Below are positions 8,400 through 17,172 of a DNA stretch of 64,000 nt, piece after piece (positions within the stretch are counted from its first letter, which is position 1; the number at the start of each line of letters is the position of its first letter). Position numbers and translations under genes: made by a program. The notes below the pieces were generated by a model. That model made no database searches. It was not told where the DNA came from and saw only the letters and a list, made by a program, of their open reading frames with translations. The stretch lies in contig JAIEMK010000053.1 of the NCBI GenBank assembly GCA_019752295.1, forward strand, positions 1 through 64,000. The letters run 5' to 3'. Origin of the DNA: Chitinophagaceae bacterium. GTDB taxonomy: Bacteria > Bacteroidota > Bacteroidia > Chitinophagales > Chitinophagaceae.

Positions 8400-11360
8400 T
8401 TATAAACTAAAGTTAAGTCCAAAATTGAAGCTCTTAGCAGAAGGATAAGGGGTGTATTCGATACCTAAAGAAGGTACGCCACCGATATTTTTATCTGTAT
8501 TAACTTCAGGATCGAAACCACTATACTTTGTAATGATGAACAGGTTAGAAGCTGTTAAGAATAAACGAAGATTCTTGATTACACCTACATTACCCACATT
8601 GTAAGATGCAGATAGGTTAGCCAATTTCAAATAATCGCCTTTCTCTAAATAACGGCTAGAAGTAGTGATTGGATTCGCTAAACTTTCTTTAACCGCACCT
8701 CCTATTAATGAAGAAGCGATATTTCTAGAACCTAAGTTACCAATTGGAATTAACGCATTGAGTGTGTTATTGTAGATGGTATGTCCGGCAGCACCATTCA
8801 GGTTAGCAACGAATGACCATTTTTTGTAAGTAACATCTGTGCTCAAACCATACAGCTTTCTTGGGTTAGGATCTCCGATATAGTAAAGTGTATTACCATT
8901 ATCAGTGAAAGTAGAGTTACCAGTTTGATCAAGACCATTGAACTGTTTCAAATAGAATGCATTCAAAGGATGACCGCTAGCTAAACGCTCTACTGAAGCT
9001 CCAGAAAGACCCTGACCACTGATTGCACCAGTTAATACAGAAGGTCCGTTGTAGTTTTCAAGAACGTTTTTCAGGAATGCAACGTTGAAAGTTAAATTCC
9101 ACTGAAGATCTTTCTTTTTCGCCAATACTGCTCCTAATGAAACTTCCACACCATTGTTCTTTACATTACCAGGCAGGTTAACCCAGTATTTAGTAGCAGG
9201 TGCTGGTTGAATCGCATCAAAATTGAAAAGAATATCTGTGGTATTTCTGTTGAAGTAATCTACGTTACCATAAACTCTTCCACCAGCAAATTCAAAATCC
9301 AAACCTAAGTCTAACTGCTTGGTAGTTTCCCATTTCAAATCTGGGTTAGCAACGTTTGCCAGAGCAATTGATTGCTGGCCAAAAGTGTACTGAGCCTGTG
9401 CAGATCCTGCAGGGAATGAAGAGTTACCGGTTAAACCATAAGACGCTCTAAATTTCAGGTTGCTGAAAACATGGCTATTCTGCATGAATTTCTCATTGTG
9501 AATATTCCAAGCGAATGCGCCTGAAGGGAAGTAACCGTACTTATTGTTAGCACCGAATTTACTAGAACCATCCGCTCTAAAAGTACCGGTAAATAAGTAT
9601 TTGTCTTGGTAGTTTAAAACCAAACGACCAAAGTAAGATTGTAATTCAGAGCTAGGATCATTCCAAGAATAAATAGAACGACTAGCAGCGCTAGAGTTCT
9701 GCAGAATGCTTGTGTATGATACATCATTTTGAACAGTGAAATCCTGAGCAGATATACCAGCACCTCTGTAAGAGAATTTCTGATACTCATAACCTAACAA
9801 TGCAGAAAGGTTAAGACTGTTAGAGATTTTTTTATTGTAATTCAAAGTGTGTTGTAACACTTCAGAAGTTAATTCTGAGTTTGCGTAGAAGCCATAACCG
9901 CGTCCTTCAACACCCGGAATAGTGATAAATGGAGCTTCGGTTGCTCTTCTAACACCAGTTTGGTTATTCAAACTAATATTGAATTTATAATCCAAATTAT
10001 CTGTTAATTTATAACCCACACCAACTGTTGCAAATAAATTAGTGATATCAGCCTGATCGTTAAACCCATCCGACATTGCTAGTGGATTTACTACGCTCTC
10101 ACCTGGAGTGATATTGATAGCACCGCTAGATTTATATAAAGCTTTGGTAGGATTCCACTGTAATGCCATACCTATCAAGTTTCCCTGAAAGCCTGCATCG
10201 TTGGTGATTGGTGTACCGATATCGGTATTATGTGCAGCCAAAACATTGAAGTCCAAAGAAAGTCTTTTGCTTTCCAAGAATTTGTATTGACCGTTCAAGC
10301 CGATATTATATTTTTTCAGATTAGATTTCAGAATGATACCATCTTGGTTTGAGTAGCCCAAAGAGAAACGGTATTTACCATTTTCTGAACCCCCGCTAAC
10401 ACCTAAATTGTAATTCTGACTCCAGGCTTTGCGGAACACAGCATCTTGTGCATCTACGTTAGCACCCAGATCACCTGAAGTTAAACCATAAGATGAAAGA
10501 GCAGCTTTGTAACCAGCCGCATTCAATACATCGTATTTCTTACGAATAGAGCTTTGTCCTACTGAAGTTGAGAAATCAATCTTAGGCGCACCAGCCTGTC
10601 CTTTTTTGGTGGTAATCATAATAACACCATTAGCACCTCTGGAACCATAGATAGCAGTTGCTGATGCATCTTTCAATACATCCATTGATGCGATATCAGC
10701 AGGGTTGTAGAAATACAATGGGTTTGCATCAGGACTTTGACCGATACCTGAAGCACTCAAACCCGGACGAGCATTTCTGCCATCCAAAGGAATTCCGTCA
10801 ATAACAAATAATGGTGAGTTACCAGATCTTACAGAGCTATTACCGCGAATACGGATTGTGGTAGCTCCACCTGGTTGACCACTATTGTTAATCACTTGTA
10901 AACCGGCAACCTTACCCTGAATCAATTGATCCGGAGTAGTGATAGGTCCCTGGTTAAAATCTTTTGCCTTAACTGAAGTAACAGCACCAGTAAGGTCTTT
11001 TTTTCTGGAAGTACCATATCCAATTACAACTACTTCTCCGATGTTATCGCTGATAGCAGTCAGAGCAACATCAATTGAAGTTTTGTTTTGGATATCAATA
11101 CTCTGTGTTGCGTATCCTACAGAACTTACTACAACAGTACTAGTAGCAGTAGGTACGCTTAATCTGAAAGTTCCATCTGCACCTGTCTGGGCGCCAGCTT
11201 TAGAACCTTTTACAACTACTGAGGCACCGGCTAATGCAGATCCATCTTTGGCATCTGTAACCTTACCTGAAATAGTTTTGTTTTGAGCCTGCGAAAATAG
11301 CGATAGTACGCAGGCAAATAGACCCACGAGCGTGAGTCTGGCAAGCATCTTTACATTCAT
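8400..11360 (-). CDS. SusC/RagA family TonB-linked outer-membrane transporter
   Basis: This TonB-dependent barrel imports oligosaccharides with its SusD partner. The start is the ATG at 11360 (MNVKMLARLTLVG), giving a clean signal peptide ending near FSQAQ; a longer in-frame start at 11384 would add eight residues. A carboxypeptidase-regulatory-like domain occupies about residues 25-105. The plug follows, with the SusC signature VVVIGYGTSRKKDLTGAV and IRGNSSVRSGNSPLFVIDG. The rest is the beta barrel, ending in NFGLNFSL with a terminal Leu. Length is about 986 residues, normal for SusC. It is the first gene of the minus-strand unit, divergent from the LacI-type regulator; the intergenic palindrome may control both. 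Confidence 0.96.
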   Translation of the reverse strand: MNVKMLARLTLVGLFACVLSLFSQAQNKTISGKVTDAKDGSALAGASVVVKGSKAGAQTGADGTFRLSVPTATSTVVVSSVGYATQSIDIQNKTSIDVALTAISDNIGEVVVIGYGTSRKKDLTGAVTSVKAKDFNQGPITTPDQLIQGKVAGLQVINNSGQPGGATTIRIRGNSSVRSGNSPLFVIDGIPLDGRNARPGLSASGIGQSPDANPLYFYNPADIASMDVLKDASATAIYGSRGANGVIMITTKKGQAGAPKIDFSTSVGQSSIRKKYDVLNAAGYKAALSSYGLTSGDLGANVDAQDAVFRKAWSQNYNLGVSGGSENGKYRFSLGYSNQDGIILKSNLKKYNIGLNGQYKFLESKRLSLDFNVLAAHNTDIGTPITNDAGFQGNLIGMALQWNPTKALYKSSGAINITPGESVVNPLAMSDGFNDQADITNLFATVGVGYKLTDNLDYKFNISLNNQTGVRRATEAPFITIPGVEGRGYGFYANSELTSEVLQHTLNYNKKISNSLNLSALLGYEYQKFSYRGAGISAQDFTVQNDVSYTSILQNSSAASRSIYSWNDPSSELQSYFGRLVLNYQDKYLFTGTFRADGSSKFGANNKYGYFPSGAFAWNIHNEKFMQNSHVFSNLKFRASYGLTGNSSFPAGSAQAQYTFGQQSIALANVANPDLKWETTKQLDLGLDFEFAGGRVYGNVDYFNRNTTDILFNFDAIQPAPATKYWVNLPGNVKNNGVEVSLGAVLAKKKDLQWNLTFNVAFLKNVLENYNGPSVLTGAISGQGLSGASVERLASGHPLNAFYLKQFNGLDQTGNSTFTDNGNTLYYIGDPNPRKLYGLSTDVTYKKWSFVANLNGAAGHTIYNNTLNALIPIGNLGSRNIASSLIGGAVKESLANPITTSSRYLEKGDYLKLANLSASYNVGNVGVIKNLRLFLTASNLFIITKYSGFDPEVNTDKNIGGVPSLGIEYTPYPSAKSFNFGLNFSL

Positions 11361-11600
11361 AAATAGCAGTTTAATAATTAACAAGCGTGTACAAAATACA
11401 CATTTTTACAAGAAAAAAAATAATTTGCTAATTTTTATTACCAAGTGGAGCAACGGGGGAGTTTTAAGTTCGATGGTCAAATTCGAACCCTATACACAAA
11501 TCAACTATGGCAACAATCGTTAACAAACAATCCTTAATCAGGACATGAAAATAGAGCTCGCGCTGCAACTAATCGGCTTAAAAAAAGATTAAGATAATTT

Positions 11601-11612
11601 GCAAACGTTTGC
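11601..11612. promoter_or_regulatory. LacI-family operator-like palindrome
   Basis: The sequence GCAAACGTTTGC is a perfect 12-bp palindrome with a central CG step, the usual form of LacI/GalR operators. It lies in the divergent region, 240 bp from the susC start and 150 bp before the regulator start. It is probably the binding site of the adjacent LacI-type protein, which would make the regulator autoregulated. Confidence 0.6.
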
Positions 11613-11761
11613 GAGATGCTTTGCTGTTGAAATATTTTATGGTTAAATCTTCTGAATTTCAACACCCCCAAAAATCTTTCAATTCTAGTACCCATAAGGG
11701 TTATAATTCATTTGTACTTCCTTATTTTTTAAGTAATTTGTACCAACGATTCTCCAAAAAC

Positions 11762-12754
11762 ATGACCAACACCACCCTAAAAAAAATTTCTGAAGTCCTC
11801 GGCTTTAGCATTTCTACGATCTCAAGAGCACTCAAAAACCATCCCGACATCTCTATTAAAACAAAGCAAAAGGTAATTGAACTGGCGCTGGCGCTTGACT
11901 ATGAACCCAATGCAAGTGCTGTACAACTCCGAACCCGACATAGTAAAATATTCGGAGTAATGGTTCCAACGATCTCTAATTTTTTTTATGACAGCTTCAT
12001 TGCATCGGTTGAGGAAGAAAGTAGGAAGCAGGGTTTTTCGCTAATCATACTTCAATCTGGCGACAATATAGAAACCGAAAATGAGAATCTAAAACTATGT
12101 CGACAAAACAGGGTTAGCGGACTATTTGCATGCCTTGGCTCGAACACAAAAGATATTAGCGGCTTTTTAAAAATGAAAGAGCAGGATATTAAAACCATTT
12201 TTTTTGATAAGGTTCCTGAAATAGACGGCCTGAATAAAGTATGTATGGCCGATACTAGGGCAGGTGAAATTGCAGCCGAAACTATTCTTCGAGCCAAAAA
12301 GAAAACGGTACTGGCTATTTTCGGAAATACAAATCTCTCTATTACCAAAAAAAGAGAAACGGCTTTTTGCGCAACATTTAAATCAAAAAATTCTAAAACA
12401 AAACTACTGGTTGAACACGCTTCAAATTCGGAGAGTGCCCGAAAAATAGTGAGCAGTTGGCTCAACAAAAAAATATTGATAGATACCATTTTCTGCATGA
12501 GTGATGAAATTTTAATTGGTGCGCTGAAGGCCATACAGGAAAAGGGATTTAGCATACCCGCTGATATTTCCATCATCGCCATCAGCAATGGTTTTATTCC
12601 CGGTTTATACCATCCGTCGATCACTTATGTAGAAACAAGCGGTTATCAACTTGGCAAGCTCGCATTTACACAAATGATGGCTTGCTTAGCAGGAAGTGAT
12701 ACAATCCCTGAACAGATGGTTGAAGCAAAACTGGTAAACGGTGGATCGATCTAA
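11762..12754 (+). CDS. LacI/GalR-family transcriptional regulator
   Basis: The product has 330 residues with an N-terminal LacI helix-turn-helix (TLKKISEVLGFSISTISRAL, residues about 4-24) and hinge-like ALDYEPNASAVQLRT, followed by a periplasmic-binding-protein fold that starts at KIFGVMVPTISNFFY. The start is set at the ATG 11762, because the HTH begins immediately after it; an in-frame ATG at 11609 would add 51 residues of non-family sequence. It is divergent from susCD and 123 bp upstream of the GH144-like gene. It most likely senses a sugar released from the locus substrate and acts on the palindrome at 11601. Confidence 0.93.
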   Translation: MTNTTLKKISEVLGFSISTISRALKNHPDISIKTKQKVIELALALDYEPNASAVQLRTRHSKIFGVMVPTISNFFYDSFIASVEEESRKQGFSLIILQSGDNIETENENLKLCRQNRVSGLFACLGSNTKDISGFLKMKEQDIKTIFFDKVPEIDGLNKVCMADTRAGEIAAETILRAKKKTVLAIFGNTNLSITKKRETAFCATFKSKNSKTKLLVEHASNSESARKIVSSWLNKKILIDTIFCMSDEILIGALKAIQEKGFSIPADISIIAISNGFIPGLYHPSITYVETSGYQLGKLAFTQMMACLAGSDTIPEQMVEAKLVNGGSI

Positions 12755-12877
12755 AATACTTCATTAGTAATGTACTCAAAAATGAATCATAATTTGTAGG
12801 CTCCTCCAAAGAACTTATACATTATTGCCAAAATCTGTTTAATATAGTGCTCGTTTTTACACAGAATTTTTTACAAA

Positions 12878-14215
12878 ATGAATCCAATTTTTAGAAGCTG
12901 CTTGTTATTTGTTTCATTCCTCCTCTCAGGAATATTTCCAGTTAATGCACAACAACCAAAAGAAAAAATCAGTGGGTACTCAGCTCAATCTATATCAGAC
13001 ACTGCATTACTTACTCTGGTTCAAAAACAAAGCTTTCGTTATTTCTGGGAATTTGCCCACCCCATCAGTGGCATGGCCAGAGAAAGATCCAACATCGCAT
13101 TTGATTATGGAAATGAAGTGATAACAACAGGCGGCACCGGCTTTGGCGTAATGAGCATTATTGTGGCAGCAGATAGGGGTTGGATTAGCCGCGACACTGC
13201 TGCAAAACATTTATTAAAGATGATAAAGTTTCTAGCGAAAGCGGATGCTTATCATGGTGTATTTCCACACTGGCTAAATGGAGCAACAGGAAAAACAATT
13301 CCTTTTGGCAGAAAAGATGATGGGGCCGATTTGGTAGAAACTTCTTACCTGTTTCAAGGCCTATTATGCGCCCGTCAGTACTTTACAAAAAACACAGCAA
13401 CTGAAACAGAGTTGAGAAATCGTATTGGCTGGCTATGGGATGAAATTGAATGGAATTGGTTTACAAAAGGTGGAGAAGAAGTGCTCTACTGGCATTGGAG
13501 CCCAAACAACGGATGGGCAATGAACTTTCCGGTAAGGGGTTTTAACGAATGCCTGATTATGTATGTATTGGCCGCATCTGCCAACCGTTATCCCGTGAGT
13601 GCAAATGTGTACCACCGCGGCTGGGTTCAAAGTAGTTTTTTTACCAACGGAAAAACTTTTTACGGATATAAATTACCACTCGGATTTGATTATGGTGGTC
13701 CTTTATTTTTTTCGCAGTATTCGTTTTTAGGATTAGATCCGCGACACCTTAAAGATAATTATGCCGACTATTGGGAGCAAAATAAAAACCATACACTAAT
13801 TAATCATGCTTACTGCCTCGACAATCCAAAAAAGTTTAAGGGATATGGCGAAGACAGTTGGGGATTAACTGCAAGCGATACTTATACAGGATATGATGCA
13901 CACTCTCCTACAAACGATCATGGCACAATTTCGCCAACAGCCGCCATCAGTGCATTTCCCTATACGCCTGAGTATTCTATGAAAGCGCTAAAACATTTTT
14001 ATTTTGATCTGGGCAATAAAGTTTGGGGCGAATACGGCTTTAAAGATGCTTTTAATGAAACGCAAAATTGGTGGGCCGATTCTTATCTGGCTATCGATCA
14101 GGGTCCGCAAATAGTGATGATCGAAAATTACCGTTCAGGACTCATCTGGAAATTATTTATGAGCTGTCCCGAAGTGCAGAGTGGCCTCACAAAGCTGGGA
14201 TTTAGTTACAAATAA
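12878..14215 (+). CDS. Secreted glucoamylase-domain enzyme, GH144-like (probable endo-beta-1,2-glucanase)
   Basis: The product has 445 residues with a signal peptide ending near PVNAQQ. The body resembles the 'glycoamylase' (PF10091) fold: QSFRYFWEFAHPISGMARER, EVITTGGTGFGVMSI, ADLVETSYLFQGLLCAR and YWHWSPNNGW. Characterised members from Chitinophaga belong to CAZy GH144 and hydrolyse beta-1,2-glucan; that assignment is from memory of the family, and the substrate here is inferred. The (alpha/alpha)6 barrel expected for the family fits the length. It is downstream of the LacI-type regulator on the same strand and opposite the susCD unit, so it is likely the main hydrolase of this locus. Confidence 0.82.
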   Translation: MNPIFRSCLLFVSFLLSGIFPVNAQQPKEKISGYSAQSISDTALLTLVQKQSFRYFWEFAHPISGMARERSNIAFDYGNEVITTGGTGFGVMSIIVAADRGWISRDTAAKHLLKMIKFLAKADAYHGVFPHWLNGATGKTIPFGRKDDGADLVETSYLFQGLLCARQYFTKNTATETELRNRIGWLWDEIEWNWFTKGGEEVLYWHWSPNNGWAMNFPVRGFNECLIMYVLAASANRYPVSANVYHRGWVQSSFFTNGKTFYGYKLPLGFDYGGPLFFSQYSFLGLDPRHLKDNYADYWEQNKNHTLINHAYCLDNPKKFKGYGEDSWGLTASDTYTGYDAHSPTNDHGTISPTAAISAFPYTPEYSMKALKHFYFDLGNKVWGEYGFKDAFNETQNWWADSYLAIDQGPQIVMIENYRSGLIWKLFMSCPEVQSGLTKLGFSYK

Positions 14216-14221
14216 TAGTGT

Positions 14222-15655
14222 TTAGTCTAACAAGTCCTTCATGGGAAAAGTAACAATAATTTCAGAGCCGGCACCGGGGCTGGCATTAATTTCCATTACG
14301 CCATTAAACAGTGAGGCGCGCGTTTGTATATTAATTAGTCCCACCCCATGCTTTGTAGTTTTTGGATTAAAGCCCACTCCATCGTCCTTGACCCTTAAAA
14401 TTAGTTGGTCATTTTCCTGATAGAGTTTGATCTCAATATTTTTTGCTCTGGCGTGTTTAAAAATATTATTAAACTGCTCCTGAATAATCCGATACAAAGT
14501 CAATTTTAGTTTATCGGAGATGGAAGATTCATTAAAATCATAAAAATCTTTTTTGATATCAAATACACCGGTTTTTTTTGCAATGGTGATGATATGATCT
14601 ATCGCTTCTCCCAATTCCAGATCCTTCAGAGAAGGTGGTATCAGGTTATGCGACAATTTTCGTACTTCCTGAATTGCTCCGGTAATTAGTTTTTCAATAT
14701 CTCTAAATAGTTCCGAGTCTGTTTTGAGTTCTTTCTTTAGCAGTCCGAGGTACATCATTGAGCCAGCAAGGATTTGGTTAATATTATCGTGTAACTCCAA
14801 ACCAATTTCCTGTCGCTCTTTTTCTTGGGCTGTTATTACAGCTTCCGCAATTTCCAGACTTTTCCTAGTACGTTCTTCCTCTAGTTTTTTTTCGAGCTTC
14901 ACATTTTCACTAACATCAGTACCAATTGTTAATACTGCATTCTGATTGTTATAATTGATTTTATGCAAAGCAAGGTTGATAAAAAATATTTCTCCTGATG
15001 CGCTCCTGCATTGCATGACACGGCTCTGTATGCTCCTTGATTTCTCGATCAGTTTTTTTACGAGCAGTTGCATTTCATCAATATCCTGAGCAAGATAAAT
15101 ATCCCAGATTCGCATCTTTAAAAAATCGGCTTTCTTAAAGTCAAGAATCTGACTGGCTGTTTCATTTACGTCTAATATGGAAAAATCGTCTGGACTAAAA
15201 ATAAAAATCGAATCGGGGTTATTATCAAAAAGGTATCGATACTTTCCTTCTGAGATCTTCAGCGTTTTCTTGATATTATTTCTTTCGATGCTGTACGTAA
15301 TACTTTTCTGAAGCACCAGAGCATTCACATCATCTTTCAACAAGTAATCCTGTACCCCCAGCTTAAGGCTATCCATCGCAAACTGAAGGTTTCCAAAACC
15401 AGTTAATACAATTACGGGTATATCGTTTGCCAGTTCTAAAATATCACAAATGCTATCTTTACCATTACTATCGGGCAAAGAGAGGTCGAGCAGAATTACA
15501 TCGAAGGTAGATTCCTTTAAACTACTGATCGCATCTCTCAATAATTCATTGTGCCGAATCTTACTTCCGGGAAAGCAATCCTTTAAGTATTCATGCACCA
15601 GAAAATAATCACCTTCATTATCTTCCACAACCAATATTTCCAATGATTCATTCAT
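14222..15655 (-). CDS. REC-PAS-histidine kinase (HisKA_3/NarX-type)
   Basis: The product has 477 residues and no signal or membrane segment, so it is cytoplasmic. A receiver domain comes first (residues 5-120; acidic pair E11/D12, phosphoacceptor D57 in VILLDLSLPD, K107 region YLLKDD). A PAS domain follows (about 135-250), then a NarX/DegS-type dimerisation domain with phosphoacceptor His289 in GLELHDNINQ, then HATPase with DGVGFNPKTTKHGVGL. The order receiver-then-kinase means kinase output may be controlled by phosphorylation from another kinase. It lies 14 nt after its neighbour at 15670 and shares the first two domains with it, so both belong to one signalling unit. No DNA-binding partner adjoins it. 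Confidence 0.9.
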   Translation of the reverse strand: MNESLEILVVEDNEGDYFLVHEYLKDCFPGSKIRHNELLRDAISSLKESTFDVILLDLSLPDSNGKDSICDILELANDIPVIVLTGFGNLQFAMDSLKLGVQDYLLKDDVNALVLQKSITYSIERNNIKKTLKISEGKYRYLFDNNPDSIFIFSPDDFSILDVNETASQILDFKKADFLKMRIWDIYLAQDIDEMQLLVKKLIEKSRSIQSRVMQCRSASGEIFFINLALHKINYNNQNAVLTIGTDVSENVKLEKKLEEERTRKSLEIAEAVITAQEKERQEIGLELHDNINQILAGSMMYLGLLKKELKTDSELFRDIEKLITGAIQEVRKLSHNLIPPSLKDLELGEAIDHIITIAKKTGVFDIKKDFYDFNESSISDKLKLTLYRIIQEQFNNIFKHARAKNIEIKLYQENDQLILRVKDDGVGFNPKTTKHGVGLINIQTRASLFNGVMEINASPGAGSEIIVTFPMKDLLD

Positions 15656-15669
15656 TAATCAAAATAGTT

Positions 15670-17166
15670 TTAATAGTTATCCAATATCGAATCACTGTGT
15701 TTGAATGTAATCACAAACTTCGTTCCTTCATTCACTTTCGACTCAACCGAGATCTTGGCTCCCAGAGCTGTAACCTGTGTATGAACCAAGTATAAACCAA
15801 TTCCCTTACTATCAGAGCGATCATGAAAACGTTGATACAAGCCAAAAATGCGGTCTTTAACCCTGGCCATATCCATTCCGATTCCATTATCCGAAAATTC
15901 AAAAATCGTGTTTTCGTTTTCGTTCTTTGTAACAATATTTACTTCTAATGTTCTGTTAGCATCAGCAAATTTAATAGCGTTGCTGAGTAGATTTATTACG
16001 ATGTTTTCCAAATAGTTCTGATCGAATAAAACAGAAGGGGCTTCCGAAAAATCAGTATGGATCATAATATCGGCATGGGCAATCTGTGAGCTTAATTCCT
16101 GAATAGATTTATTAACCACGCTTTCAAAATCAACTTCCTTCAGTTCAATATTTTTATTTTGCCTGATGAACAGAATTTTCATTAGATCGGTCAATGTATC
16201 ATTCAGTTGAAAAGCAGAAAATTTAAAAGCATCGAATAACTCCTTTGTCTGCTGATCTGTTATCTTATCTAAATCAAGCAATTCTACTATCGACAACAAA
16301 TTGGTTACAGGAGCCCTTAGATTATGGGTGGTGATATAACTAAATTGTTTCAGGTCGGCATTCGATTGCAGCAATTCGTTAATCAAATTCTTCCGTTCTT
16401 CTTCCTCCAATTTTCGTGCAGTAATATCGCGATAGTTTAAAACAACCGCTTCAACTGATGGATCTTTTAGCAAGTTGTGCAGTGTAGATTCAATCCAACG
16501 ATATTCATCCTCCGAAGATTTGTATTTAAATTCCAATCTTTTCATGGCTCCCGGGTGCTCTAAAATTTCCAAAAAGCTTTGAACAACCATTTTGCGGTGC
16601 CGTGGATGCAATAATTCCGCCCTGAAAAGTACAGAATCATCTTTGGGATTAAAATCGATTACTGCTTTTCCATACGGACTTAAATCTCTTATTGACCCAT
16701 CGGGTCCGATCAATGCAAAACCATCTGTACTATTTTCAACAATTGAGCGAAAACGTTTCTCGTTTTTTAATACCTGTTGTTGTATATTATTTCTTTCGAT
16801 GCTATAGCTGATGCTCTTTAATAAAATGGTTGCATTCACTTCATCTTTTATAAGATAGTCCTGCACGCCTAAATGCATTGTTTCTATTGCAAAATTTTTA
16901 TCGGCATACCCGGTTAACACAATTACCGGAGCGCTTTTACTTTGCTCTACAATCTCTTGTACCGACAACTGCCCGTTGCTATCCGGCAATGTCAGGTCGA
17001 GTAAAACGATATCGTAAATTTTATTATTTAGATAGTTGATCGCTTCAGAAATGCGCCAGCAGTGATCTATTTCAAGCAACTCGTACACTTCCTTCAGGTA
17101 TTCCTCTACCAGCATAAAGTCGCCGACATTATCTTCTACAATCAGTATTTTAATCATATCACCCAT
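15670..17166 (-). CDS. REC-PAS-histidine kinase (HisKA type)
   Basis: The product has 498 residues. An N-terminal receiver (phosphoacceptor D57 in IVLLDLTLPDSNG) is followed by PAS (about 140-250), HisKA with His281 in ITTHNLRAPVTNL, and HATPase with FSDNGIGMD and GIGLYLV. It is soluble. The receiver is close to that of the gene at 14222, suggesting duplication with exchange of the kinase type. A second ATG three codons in (17157) is an equally good start. The gene begins 6 nt after the stop of the multi-PAS kinase upstream, so the three are probably one transcript. Confidence 0.9.
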   Translation of the reverse strand: MGDMIKILIVEDNVGDFMLVEEYLKEVYELLEIDHCWRISEAINYLNNKIYDIVLLDLTLPDSNGQLSVQEIVEQSKSAPVIVLTGYADKNFAIETMHLGVQDYLIKDEVNATILLKSISYSIERNNIQQQVLKNEKRFRSIVENSTDGFALIGPDGSIRDLSPYGKAVIDFNPKDDSVLFRAELLHPRHRKMVVQSFLEILEHPGAMKRLEFKYKSSEDEYRWIESTLHNLLKDPSVEAVVLNYRDITARKLEEEERKNLINELLQSNADLKQFSYITTHNLRAPVTNLLSIVELLDLDKITDQQTKELFDAFKFSAFQLNDTLTDLMKILFIRQNKNIELKEVDFESVVNKSIQELSSQIAHADIMIHTDFSEAPSVLFDQNYLENIVINLLSNAIKFADANRTLEVNIVTKNENENTIFEFSDNGIGMDMARVKDRIFGLYQRFHDRSDSKGIGLYLVHTQVTALGAKISVESKVNEGTKFVITFKHSDSILDNY

Positions 17167-17172
17167 TTTGAT

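Noticed and set aside
10939-11286. Open plus-strand frame of 115 codons
   Set aside because: It is antisense to the carboxypeptidase-like and plug regions of susC and is of biased Val/Thr composition.
12052-12624. Open minus-strand frame of 190 codons
   Set aside because: It is antisense to the LacI-type regulator, which has a complete HTH and sensor domain; the antisense product has no recognisable motif.
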